In this document: positions 5,377 to 12,435 of the stretch, one piece after another
Layout: each line of letters begins with the position of its first letter
Numbering within the stretch: the first letter of the stretch is position 1
NCBI GenBank assembly: GCA_030595845.1
Contig: JAUVCL010000034.1
Span: 1-15,123 of the forward strand
DNA from: Campylobacterota bacterium
Lineage (GTDB): Bacteria; Campylobacterota; Campylobacteria; Campylobacterales; Sulfurovaceae
Reading direction: 5' to 3'
DNA: 15,123 nucleotides
Program-made: the position numbers and the translations under genes
The notes under the pieces: generated by a model
What the model was told of the DNA's origin: nothing
The model's database searches: none
Seen by the model: the letters and a program-made list of their open reading frames with translations, nothing else

Positions 5377-7064
5377 GTTGAAACTATATTTCTACCTTTA
5401 TTTTTAGATGCATAGAGTGCTTTATCACAACGCTTAATGGTCTCTTCAATATCTCTATCCTTCATGTTATTGAGTTGCGTTACACCGATACTTACAGTCA
5501 CATGAACTACCTCTCCATTATCTAATACAATATGATTGTTCTCAATATTAACCCTGATACGCTCTGCCAGCTCTACAGCGTTATCGATTCCTGTCTCTGT
5601 TAGTAAAATGATAAATTCTTCACCACCATAGCGTGCCACTACATCTGAGGTTCTGGTTATTTTAGTTAAAATTTTCCCAGTTTCTTCAATAATATTATCT
5701 CCTACACCATGTCCATACGTATCATTGATATTTTTAAAGGTATCAATATCGATCATTAAAACAGACAATTCCTGATTATATTTATTTGCTGTAAAATAAT
5801 ATTCTTGAGAAATATTATAAAAATATCGACGGTTATATAATCCACTGAGTACATCTGTTGTTGCTTCTATGGTTAACTGTTTTCTCATATTTTCCAATTC
5901 CACAGTTTTGATGGTTAAAAGGTTGTTGGTTTTATTGATATTCATATATCTGTTTGTTAAGAGAATGGTAAATAAAAATATTTCTACAAATGCTCCGGCA
6001 AGAAAAGTGTAGCGTGTAAAGTCGTTATTGACTAACATGGCATTAAAGTTCATTGCCATCATAGCCATAGCAGGGAGGAATAGCATTAAAGCAATAAGAT
6101 AATACTTTGCTCCATCAAAACCATTTTTCAAAACCCTTACTGCTACATAGACTATAAATATTAAAGTCCCGGAGAAAAATACATTACTGGCAATGGTAGA
6201 GTATGGTAAATTTTGAGAAAGTAAAAGTGCAAAGAAAAATGCACCTAAGGCTAAATAGTTAAAAACTTTTTTCATAACAGGATAGGTTTTGTCAAGCCTT
6301 AAAAATTCTATGGTAAATAACAAAAGAGTAAACAATACTAATTGCCCAAGTACATGTAACCCTTCTTGCCAATTTGGAAAACCTAGTGTTATGTATATAC
6401 CACTATGCATAAAACTAAATACAATATAGATGAGAACATACATGATATAGTATGCATAGATACGTTCTTTTATCAAGATTAAATTATATAAATTCAATAA
6501 AATAAATATGAATAAAACAAAGGCATAAATGCTATACCATTCTGTGATGGTTGTACGACTGGGATTAAAAAATTCCTTCTGTGAATAGAGTTGAAACTCT
6601 CCAATTTGACTTGCGATAGTGTTACCCTTTATATAAAGTACAGATTTTTCTTTACTTGCTATATGTATATTAAAAGAGGGAGAAGAATCTGTTATATCTC
6701 GTTCATTAAGAGGAACATTTAATCCATTCTTTTGTAATTTCCATTGAGAATCTTCTTTTGTATACAAGTCTAAAGTAGACCAGATAGATTCTGTAAAATA
6801 AAGGACAAAATCTTCATTTTTACTGTGATTTTCAATTTCTATTTTAAACCAGACATTATCATATTTATAGCCCATAGTAAACTGACTGGGTAGTGTTTCT
6901 TTAAAATCGATTTTTTGAATCTCATCAATAGTTAAAAGGGATTTTTCATCATCATAATATTTTAGTGTGAAGTTATCACTTTTTTTAAATCCATCAATGA
7001 TGGTTAGATCTGCAGAGAATAATGTAGAATAAAGTAAAATAAAAAGAGTAAAAAACTTAAACAT
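5367..7064 (-). CDS. Membrane diguanylate cyclase: 7TMR-DISMED2 sensor + 7TM + GGDEF
   Basis: It makes cyclic di-GMP from two GTP in response to an unknown periplasmic signal. The residue numbers given here count from the alternative upstream ATG at 7088. Seen: an exported leader (MFKFFTLFILLYSTLFSADL). A periplasmic beta-rich 7TMR-DISMED2-type domain follows (about 28-170), with GYKYDNVWFKIEIENHS. Several membrane helices (about 185-380) form the 7TMR-DISM block. A short linker leads to the GGDEF domain (about 405-570) with FKNINDTYGH, the signature RYGGEEF (488-492) and an intact inhibitory I-site RTSD (479-482), five residues before it. It is therefore probably active and product-inhibited. 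The start is placed at 7064 because the signal peptide begins there; the ATG at 7088 adds eight residues and has no ribosome site. The gene stands alone with its own TATAAT. Confidence 0.9.
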   Translation of the reverse strand: MFKFFTLFILLYSTLFSADLTIIDGFKKSDNFTLKYYDDEKSLLTIDEIQKIDFKETLPSQFTMGYKYDNVWFKIEIENHSKNEDFVLYFTESIWSTLDLYTKEDSQWKLQKNGLNVPLNERDITDSSPSFNIHIASKEKSVLYIKGNTIASQIGEFQLYSQKEFFNPSRTTITEWYSIYAFVLFIFILLNLYNLILIKERIYAYYIMYVLIYIVFSFMHSGIYITLGFPNWQEGLHVLGQLVLFTLLLFTIEFLRLDKTYPVMKKVFNYLALGAFFFALLLSQNLPYSTIASNVFFSGTLIFIVYVAVRVLKNGFDGAKYYLIALMLFLPAMAMMAMNFNAMLVNNDFTRYTFLAGAFVEIFLFTILLTNRYMNINKTNNLLTIKTVELENMRKQLTIEATTDVLSGLYNRRYFYNISQEYYFTANKYNQELSVLMIDIDTFKNINDTYGHGVGDNIIEETGKILTKITRTSDVVARYGGEEFIILLTETGIDNAVELAERIRVNIENNHIVLDNGEVVHVTVSIGVTQLNNMKDRDIEETIKRCDKALYASKNKGRNIVSTIL

Positions 7065-7107
7065 GATAACCCATTCACTTCTCCCCATTAGTGTATTTGA
7101 CGTATTT

Positions 7108-7113
7108 ATTATA
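7108..7113 (-). promoter_or_regulatory. Candidate -10 (TATAAT) of the diguanylate cyclase gene
   Basis: TATAAT on the minus strand, 43 bases before the chosen ATG at 7064, in a very AT-rich stretch after the DUF819 stop. The AT-richness lowers its weight. It fits independent transcription of the cyclase gene. Confidence 0.35.
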
Positions 7114-7172
7114 TATTAACTTCATATAAAATAAGATTTACGATTATAGTTTTCTTATAATACTTTAGCCTA

Positions 7173-8333
7173 TCACGCCATCATTTCCAATACTTTTCCA
7201 ACCATCAATCCGCCAAAGGTACCTAGAATGTAACCCATCATAGCCATAAGTACACCGATAGGGATTAGGGCTTTTGAATAGGCTGAAGCAAGGATAGGAG
7301 CAGAGGCTACACCTCCTATGTTGGCTAGGGATGCAACACCTAAAGAGAAGAGGTCAAGCCTAAAGAGTTTGGCAAAGATTACCATAATGATAACATGTAT
7401 AGCAATGATGACAAACCCTGCAAGTATATAGAGTGGGGCTTCTGTGAGTTCTGTAAAGTTCGCGCGTGAGGCGATGAGTGCCACTATGAGGTAGAGCATA
7501 ATGTTCGCCAATTCTGATGAACCGGAGATCTTCGCTACAGGTGTCATGGCAAAGAGTATGCCTGAAAGTGTGGCGATGATAACAACCCATGTAGTCGTTG
7601 TGAGAAAGTCTGTAGTAGGGAGGTATGACGCTCCGTATTGTGCTAAGGCTGAAACAAATAACGATGCACCCAGTAAAAAGAACAAGGAAGCAAAATCCAT
7701 AGGTTTTTTCCCTTCTTCTTTAAGTGCCAGTCGTTTTCCTACTTCATCTATAAGTGAAGTATCTGCTTTACTCCAAACATTGAATTTTTTTGCAAAAGGT
7801 ACTAAAGCCAGAAGTATCATGACCCAAATAGCATAATCAATGGAGTCTATGAGCAGTGTATAACCCATAGCAGAGTCTGGTAAATTCAATGCACCTTGTA
7901 TGGCTACCATATTGGCCGTACCACCCATCCATGAGCCAGAAAGTGCTGCAAACGGTTTCCATGATTCTGGACCAAATGAGCTGTGGAAGAGGGCGAACAT
8001 TCCTATGAAACCCAATGCAATACTCACAGAAGCCAGTAGAAATGTTAGTAACATCTTTTTACCCAGTTTAAAGATCTCACGCATGTCTGCAAGCAGTAAC
8101 ATAAGAAAGATCATAGCAGGGAGAAGGTTGGACTTTAACGTTTTGTATGTTGCGGTAACAGATTCTGTTTTTTCCCATAAACCAAAGGTAGAAAAGAGCA
8201 TCACCATAAAGTAAATGATCACAATGGCAGGAAGGTATTCAAAAAGCCTGTGTTGGCTATTCTTCTCAGAATAGACAACAGTAGCGCATATCATCATAAG
8301 AACAGCTAAGTAAGTAAAACCATTTTCAATCAT
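7173..8333 (-). CDS. DUF819 (YjcL-like) integral membrane protein
   Basis: Seen: 386 residues, almost all in hydrophobic helices (about ten), with two glycine-rich re-entrant-looking blocks, LSGSWMGGTANM in the first half and ANIGGVASAPILAS in the second. These pseudo-repeated blocks are the mark of the DUF819/YjcL family. A charged cytoplasmic loop (about 190-213) separates the halves. The family has no established function. From memory it is grouped with the CPA/AT transporters, a clan that includes sodium/glutamate symporters, so a solute transporter is a fair inference only. Its ATG overlaps the patatin stop by four bases (ATGA), so the two are translated together. It lies in the same neighbourhood as dipeptide epimerase and 5-oxoprolinase genes, which makes a glutamate-related substrate worth considering. 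Confidence 0.85.
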   Translation of the reverse strand: MIENGFTYLAVLMMICATVVYSEKNSQHRLFEYLPAIVIIYFMVMLFSTFGLWEKTESVTATYKTLKSNLLPAMIFLMLLLADMREIFKLGKKMLLTFLLASVSIALGFIGMFALFHSSFGPESWKPFAALSGSWMGGTANMVAIQGALNLPDSAMGYTLLIDSIDYAIWVMILLALVPFAKKFNVWSKADTSLIDEVGKRLALKEEGKKPMDFASLFFLLGASLFVSALAQYGASYLPTTDFLTTTTWVVIIATLSGILFAMTPVAKISGSSELANIMLYLIVALIASRANFTELTEAPLYILAGFVIIAIHVIIMVIFAKLFRLDLFSLGVASLANIGGVASAPILASAYSKALIPIGVLMAMMGYILGTFGGLMVGKVLEMMA

Positions 8334-9112
8334 TTTAGCTGTCCTAAACCTAAGGCACGTATTTCATTGTATTTGTGAAATTGAAAGCTTTTGTACTCTT
8401 TTGTGATCGGTTCTAGAAGGTAAATATTTTTATCTGTATTTTTAATATGTGTTTGAGTCTGGTTATAAATGAGTAGCCTCATTGATTTTTCAAACATTTC
8501 TATAACATTTGCAGTTTTAAAGAAGTTATCGGGCATCGCTTTTTCAAAAGAGTTTTCACCCATGACATCTACTGCCAGGATAGTATCAAAAGAGGCTTCA
8601 TTGACACCAAGGTTTTCACAAAGAAAACCATCACCATATGTTTCACCATTTATGATATGTTCATCAAATACACCAGGTATAGCCATCGTGGAAAGTATGG
8701 CATCTTTTATGTAGACATCATCAGATGCATCAAATACTTTTTTATGTCCATTATGCAGGTTCGTTGCTATAAGTTTGAGAGGTATGTTTGTATCTTTCAT
8801 TTTTTTGTCTTGAAAAATACCCTCGAATATCTTATCCATTTTATCATTACTAACGACGGCATTACCAGAAAATGAAAATTTTATCCAGTTGAAAATACTT
8901 GCAAAGTTCTTTATATGTGTATAGATCTCTTCTTCTTTAAGTCCTATGGCCATACAGGCACCTATGATGCCACCCATACTGGTACCCACGATCTCTTTTG
9001 GTTTTATATGCTGTTTTTCAAGGTCATGCAGTACACCCAAATGTGCGATGCCTAACGCACCACCACCGGAGAGGACTAAAGTAAAATTATTTGTTTTGAT
9101 CTCATTTATCAT
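8330..9112 (-). CDS. Patatin-like phospholipase (RssA-type alpha/beta hydrolase)
   Basis: This is a probable lipid acyl hydrolase (phospholipase or lysophospholipase A) with a Ser-Asp dyad. Seen: 260 residues. The oxyanion-hole loop is SGGGALGIAHLGVL (about 15-28). The nucleophile elbow is GTSMG with S45, and the dyad Asp is D161 in YGDGF, reading DG where many family members have DGG or DGA. There is no signal peptide, so it acts in the cytoplasm or on the inner face of the membrane. The length fits short bacterial patatins. It is first in a two-gene unit with the DUF819 gene (ATGA overlap). No convincing promoter or ribosome site was found in the 80 bases upstream. The true substrate cannot be told from sequence. 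Confidence 0.9.
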   Translation of the reverse strand: MINEIKTNNFTLVLSGGGALGIAHLGVLHDLEKQHIKPKEIVGTSMGGIIGACMAIGLKEEEIYTHIKNFASIFNWIKFSFSGNAVVSNDKMDKIFEGIFQDKKMKDTNIPLKLIATNLHNGHKKVFDASDDVYIKDAILSTMAIPGVFDEHIINGETYGDGFLCENLGVNEASFDTILAVDVMGENSFEKAMPDNFFKTANVIEMFEKSMRLLIYNQTQTHIKNTDKNIYLLEPITKEYKSFQFHKYNEIRALGLGQLK

Positions 9113-9152
9113 GATTTGGAATACTCTTTCTATTTTTTTCGGATTTCCATAT

Positions 9153-9176
9153 GAAGAAAAGGTTTAAAATAAAACC
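9153..9176 (-). terminator. Weak hairpin with a T-rich tail after the helicase gene
   Basis: On the minus strand GGTTT and AAACC (9172-9176 and 9161-9165) can pair around six bases and are followed by TTTTCTTC. It begins about 16 bases past the helicase stop. The five-base stem is short, so this is only a candidate intrinsic terminator. Confidence 0.3.
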
Positions 9177-9192
9177 GCTTGACTTTATGATG

Positions 9193-10470
9193 CTATTTCT
9201 TCTTGATACCCTTCTTCTCTTGTTTTTTCTTTTTTTGTGCAGCGTAGGTATATCTTCTTTTTTTATCGTAATCAATCTTACCTTTTTTCTCGCTCAGTGA
9301 CTTTTTACGCGGACGTGCCTGTCGCGGTTGTTTATCTGTTATTTCAAAGCCTGGCATAATGTCACGTTTGACATTGAGTTTTAAGTGCTTCTCGATGCTA
9401 GAAAAAGCATTGTAGTCATGAATAGTAAGTAGGGTAATCACCCCACCTTTATGGTTCGCACGAGCAGTTCTTCCTACTCTGTGCGTAAAGCTATCTGTCT
9501 CTTCTGGTAAGTCATAGTTAATGACCATAGGCAGCTCAGGTATATCTATACCTCTAGCTGCGATATCTGTAGCGATGAGTACTTGTGATTTTTTAGACTT
9601 AAAGAGTGTCAGTGCTTTTGCACGTCCACCACGGTGAATGTCTCCATGAAGTACGGTAGTCCAGATTTCTTTGCTTTTAAAATACTCAAAGAGTTTATCG
9701 GCAACATCTTTTTTGTTTACAAAGATAAGGACTTGTTCTCCATCCATGCTTTTCACAAGTTGCGCAGCAAGTTCCGCTTTACGTTTTTTGTCTACTTTAT
9801 AGGCTCTGTGTTTAATGGCATTGACCACATCACGTCTATTGCTTACTTCTATAATCAATGGATCACGTAAAAACTCTTTTGCAAGTTTTTTAATATTTTG
9901 TGAAATAGTCGCAGAAAAACACATCATCTGTTTAGGTTGTGTGCAATTTTTTAAAATGTTTTTAATTTCACCTAAAAACCCTAGTTCAAGCATAGTATCT
10001 GCTTCATCAAGGATGACAGTATTCACATACTCAAGGTTTATCTTTTTGTCATTGATGAAGTCTTGTAGTCGTCCAGGTGTTGCCACTACAATGTCAACAC
10101 CTTCTTTTAGTTTATGGAGTTGGTCACTTTTTTTAGAGCCACCTTGTACCTTCATCGTCTGTATGTCTAAATACTTTGAAAAGGAGACAATGGTACGTGA
10201 AACCTGATCTGCAAGTTCTATAGTAGGTACAATGATGAGTGCACGCACCACTTTTTCATCTTTTTTGACTACTTTTTGGAGCTTGTTGAGTAAAGGTAAA
10301 ACATAAGCAGCAGTCTTTCCTGTACCTGATTTGGATGCACCTAAAATGTCGATGCCTTTCATGGCAGCAGGTATGACTTTGTTTTGTATAGCCGTAGTGT
10401 TTTCATACTTCTCATGTGCAACAGCACGTAATATATCGGGGTGTAAGTTTAATTTTTCAAATGCTTTGAT
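9193..10470 (-). CDS. rhlE: RhlE-like DEAD-box RNA helicase, apparently starting at ATC
   Basis: It is an ATP-dependent RNA-unwinding enzyme, with likely roles in ribosome assembly or mRNA turnover. Read from ATC at 10468-10470 it has 425 residues. In order these include a Q-motif with the upstream aromatic F4, seventeen residues before the usual Gly position, and Q29 (AIQ). Then come SGTGKT (K52), TPGR, DEAD (155-158), SAT (186-188), ATDIAARGID (to 309) and HRVGRTAR (330-337), and a Lys/Arg tail. The first ATG (10362) would remove the Q-motif. Between the in-frame stop (10507-10509) and that ATG there is no ATG, GTG, TTG or CTG. The N-terminus KAFEKLNLHPDILRAVAHEK matches the usual RhlE opening F-x-x-L-x-L-x-P-D-I-L-R-A-V as recalled. 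Motif Ia reads PTIEL instead of PTREL, and motif I is SKSGTGKT instead of AQTGTGKT. A start mutation or base error is the alternative. Confidence 0.85.
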   Translation of the reverse strand: MKAFEKLNLHPDILRAVAHEKYENTTAIQNKVIPAAMKGIDILGASKSGTGKTAAYVLPLLNKLQKVVKKDEKVVRALIIVPTIELADQVSRTIVSFSKYLDIQTMKVQGGSKKSDQLHKLKEGVDIVVATPGRLQDFINDKKINLEYVNTVILDEADTMLELGFLGEIKNILKNCTQPKQMMCFSATISQNIKKLAKEFLRDPLIIEVSNRRDVVNAIKHRAYKVDKKRKAELAAQLVKSMDGEQVLIFVNKKDVADKLFEYFKSKEIWTTVLHGDIHRGGRAKALTLFKSKKSQVLIATDIAARGIDIPELPMVINYDLPEETDSFTHRVGRTARANHKGGVITLLTIHDYNAFSSIEKHLKLNVKRDIMPGFEITDKQPRQARPRKKSLSEKKGKIDYDKKRRYTYAAQKKKKQEKKGIKKK

Positions 10471-10476
10471 AGTAGA

Positions 10477-10481
10477 TCCTT
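10477..10481 (-). promoter_or_regulatory. Ribosome binding site AAGGA that supports the ATC start
   Basis: AAGGA on the minus strand is followed by exactly six bases (TCTACT) and then ATC at 10470. The spacing is optimal for a start there. The site would not serve the ATG at 10362, more than 100 bases away. Confidence 0.6.
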
Positions 10482-10485
10482 GAAC

Positions 10486-10505
10486 ATGCCAAAGTTTATT
10501 GGCAT
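10486..10505 (-). promoter_or_regulatory. Leader hairpin of the helicase mRNA enclosing two ATGs
   Basis: On the minus strand ATGCCAA (10505-10499) and TTGGCAT (10492-10486) form a perfect 7-bp stem around a 6-base loop, about seven bases after the expected transcript start and four bases before the AAGGA site. The left arm contains the first upstream ATG, and the second straddles the end of the right arm. Such a stem could hide these ATGs from ribosomes or serve as a binding site for the helicase itself. Confidence 0.5.
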
Positions 10506-10517
10506 TCTATTACGCGT

Positions 10518-10529
10518 ATTATAGCAAAA
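10518..10529 (-). promoter_or_regulatory. Extended -10 promoter TTTTGCTATAAT of the helicase gene
   Basis: TTTTGCTATAAT on the minus strand is a full match to the extended -10 pattern of Campylobacterota housekeeping promoters (TTTGnTATAAT). It lies just past the rluA-family stop, so the helicase has its own promoter. The expected transcript start is near 10511, giving a leader of about 41 bases to ATC. The identical 12-mer precedes the PLA2-like gene. Confidence 0.7.
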
Positions 10530-10537
10530 TAGATTAC

Positions 10538-11404
10538 TTACTTTAATAAGCCGTAAAAATCACTGGGTGCATCCACTTCAATACACAAAGTTTTTTTATT
10601 CTTCGGATGAATGGTACTAAGTCTCATAGCATGAAGTCCCATTTTAGGTCCTTTGGTACCATAACGTTCATCGCCTATGATACTGTGTCCCAGCCAAGCC
10701 ATATGTGCACGTATCTGATGTTGTCTTCCTGTCTCAATGCGTACTTCAATGAGAGACTTTCCATTTATACTCTCTTTAACTTCATAATGTGTGATGGCAG
10801 CCTTAGCTTCAGGATGTTCCCCTACATGCATATGGTATTCTTTCTCATCAAGTCTCAAAGGCTCTGTTATTGTCCCTTTACTCTCACTTGGTGTACCTTC
10901 AACGACTGCCAAATATGTTTTCTCAGAAACACCCCACTTATCCATGACACCTTCACGTACTTCTTTGGAAGTGGCAAAAAGCAATACACCGGATGTATCT
11001 CTATCAAGCCTATGTACAGGCCAGAGCTTTACATCATTTTTCCCACGGGAGAGTTGCTTACGAAGCAGGGCCAAGGCATGCTGTTTAGTCTCTTGTGTTG
11101 TGCCTACAGATAAGAGTCCAGCAGGTTTGTTGATGGCTATGAGGTCTTTGTCCTGATAGAGTATCTCAAGACTTTTGAGTGTTTGTAATGAAGCCTTTTT
11201 TGAGAAAGTACCTGGCACCCCGTCTACTTCTACTATATCTCCCACTTCTATGATGAAATCATGTTTGGTTGTAGCTATACCATTGACCGTAACCGTTGCA
11301 TTTTGTAGGCGTTGCTTCACTTTCTTTTTGGACCATCCTGAAAGTGCTGTAAATAAAAACGCTAAGAGTTTTGTACGCTCTTTGACTTGAAACTTTTCTG
11401 CCAT
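10538..11404 (-). CDS. RluA-family RNA pseudouridine synthase with S4 domain
   Basis: It isomerises uridine to pseudouridine in rRNA, or possibly tRNA. Seen: 288 residues. Residues 1-65 form an S4-like RNA-binding domain (KKVKQRLQNATVTVNG, then GDIVEV). The catalytic domain begins near 80 with ILYQDKDLIAINKPAGLLSV, then the family motif HRLDRDTSG at 131-139 with catalytic D134. Further on are the conserved ETGRQHQIRAHMAWLGHSIIGDERYG and LHAMRLSTIHP blocks. All key residues are intact and the length is typical. It starts three bases after the stop of the PLA2-like gene (TAA GTT ATG), so the two are probably co-transcribed although functionally unlike. The exact target uridine (RluC, RluD or another type) cannot be fixed from sequence alone, so no symbol is given. 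Confidence 0.92.
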   Translation of the reverse strand: MAEKFQVKERTKLLAFLFTALSGWSKKKVKQRLQNATVTVNGIATTKHDFIIEVGDIVEVDGVPGTFSKKASLQTLKSLEILYQDKDLIAINKPAGLLSVGTTQETKQHALALLRKQLSRGKNDVKLWPVHRLDRDTSGVLLFATSKEVREGVMDKWGVSEKTYLAVVEGTPSESKGTITEPLRLDEKEYHMHVGEHPEAKAAITHYEVKESINGKSLIEVRIETGRQHQIRAHMAWLGHSIIGDERYGTKGPKMGLHAMRLSTIHPKNKKTLCIEVDAPSDFYGLLK

Positions 11405-11407
11405 AAC

Positions 11408-12385
11408 TTATTGACCTTTTTCTTGTTGTTTTGCTTCTCTATATGCTTTTTCATATCTTTGAACCCAGAGATCATAGGCGCTTTGTTTTTTTTGTGCATG
11501 AGCAAAGTATCTACGTGCACAGGCATTTGCACCCGTTGCAACCATAAAACCTTTCATACCGCAAAAAGCATTTTTCATACCCAAATATTTGACCGTATCT
11601 TCTGCTTTTATATGATTACAGGCATCTATTACTTCCACAATAAATTTAGAATTACACGCTTTGGCTGTTGTACCTTTTGTATAATAACATTCGTCATGTC
11701 TATTACATGCATTTTTTAGCCATTGATCATCGTTAGATATATCGTTAGACTGATCATAGAGATCTTGAAGTCCTTCTGCACTACATCCATCTGGTTTGGC
11801 AGCATAGGGGTAAAGTGCATTGGGAAAGTTCTCATTGAAGGGTAAAACGACACCATTTTTTGTAACACCCCTTGCTATGGGGTCACAATCTTGTAACGCT
11901 AATAGAGGTGCTTTAGGTTCTATACTTATATCATAGGCAAAGAACTCAGGATTACAGGCTTGCTTTTTCCATACCCGTTCAGTGATACGACCCATATCCT
12001 GCATATAATAGTACGCTGTAGTCAATACTGCATTGTAAGAATCATTAGCCAAAGTTTTAGGTACTTTCTCTATCTGATCACCAAATCCTTCATCCTGTCT
12101 ATTTTCCATTACATCTTTAATTGACCGTATCATCTCATCGGGAATGAACATATCTACAGAATAGAAAAGCATATCTTCAAACCAGGTATCATCATATTCA
12201 GATAGTTTTCGTTCAAACTTTTCATAGTTTGTATCAGGGTCTTTTATCCCTTTAGTTAAAGTTGTTCTCACCGTTTTGTTTGTTTCGCATACAAGACCTG
12301 TATCTTGAAGATGAGAGAGATCATAAGCATGAAGAGTAAAAGAAGAGGTTAAAAAAAGTGTAGTAAATAATTTTAACGGTTTCAT
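11408..12385 (-). CDS. Secreted phospholipase A2-like protein (prokaryotic/group XIV type)
   Basis: This is a probable calcium-dependent lipase acting in the periplasm or outside. Seen: 325 residues with a signal peptide (about 1-20, ending LHA). An N-terminal helical region of about 170 residues with no recognised family follows. The PLA2-like core has a DGCS loop at 199-202 and the helix ACNRHDECYYTKG with the catalytic-type pair H230-D231, then CNSKF. DGCS followed by C-x-R-H-D is the pattern of bacterial and fungal group XIV PLA2s. Family knowledge gives Ca2+-assisted hydrolysis by the His-Asp pair. The protein has ten cysteines after the signal peptide (33, 144, 167, 201, 227, 233, 244, 256, 275, 289), an even number fitting disulfides. 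The start has AAGGT five bases upstream and a TTTTGCTATAAT promoter. It directly precedes the pseudouridine synthase gene. It could be a non-enzymatic PLA2 fold, but the dyad is intact. Confidence 0.8.
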   Translation of the reverse strand: MKPLKLFTTLFLTSSFTLHAYDLSHLQDTGLVCETNKTVRTTLTKGIKDPDTNYEKFERKLSEYDDTWFEDMLFYSVDMFIPDEMIRSIKDVMENRQDEGFGDQIEKVPKTLANDSYNAVLTTAYYYMQDMGRITERVWKKQACNPEFFAYDISIEPKAPLLALQDCDPIARGVTKNGVVLPFNENFPNALYPYAAKPDGCSAEGLQDLYDQSNDISNDDQWLKNACNRHDECYYTKGTTAKACNSKFIVEVIDACNHIKAEDTVKYLGMKNAFCGMKGFMVATGANACARRYFAHAQKKQSAYDLWVQRYEKAYREAKQQEKGQ

Positions 12386-12419
12386 TTTACACCTTGAGTT
12401 GAATGGTTTTGTTTTTATT

Positions 12420-12431
12420 ATTATAGCAAAA
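12420..12431 (-). promoter_or_regulatory. Extended -10 promoter TTTTGCTATAAT of the PLA2-like gene
   Basis: The same 12-mer as before the helicase gene, on the minus strand, starting five bases past the SUV3-like stop. The expected transcript start is near 12413, giving a leader of about 28 bases with AAGGT at 12391-12395. The element lies mostly in the loop of a 7-bp inverted repeat (GGTTTTG 12405-12411 with CAAAACC 12427-12433). Confidence 0.7.
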
Positions 12432-12435
12432 CCTT

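Larger units (their letters stand above)
10449..10505 (-). other. Small upstream frame (18 codons) overlapping the helicase N-terminus
   Basis: An ATG at 10503-10505 opens a frame encoding MPINFGMFKDLLSKHLKN, ending at TAA 10449-10451. It also contains a second in-frame ATG (10486-10488). It is in a different frame from the helicase and overlaps its first codons. Its first codons are inside the leader hairpin. It may be a regulatory leader peptide or a chance frame; composition alone does not decide. Confidence 0.25.

Noticed and set aside
7065..7088. Upstream ATG adding eight residues to the diguanylate cyclase
   Set aside because: It has no ribosome site and would put charged residues before a signal peptide that starts cleanly at the ATG at 7064; kept only as an alternative.
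10449..10470. Programmed -1 frameshift joining the small upstream frame to the helicase, as an alternative to ATC initiation
   Set aside because: No canonical slippery heptamer is present in the right phase, and the fusion would lose the correctly spaced Q-motif phenylalanine that the ATC start keeps.
10607..11156. Long open frames antisense to the pseudouridine synthase gene (121-168 codons)
   Set aside because: The opposite strand codes for a complete RluA-family protein with catalytic HRLDRDTSG; the antisense translations show no family features and lack their own upstream signals.
12405..12433. 7-bp inverted repeat with a 15-base loop between the SUV3-like and PLA2-like genes, considered as a terminator
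   Set aside because: There is no T-run after it, and the loop plus right arm form the TTTTGCTATAAT promoter; pairing is probably incidental to the AT-rich promoter sequence.
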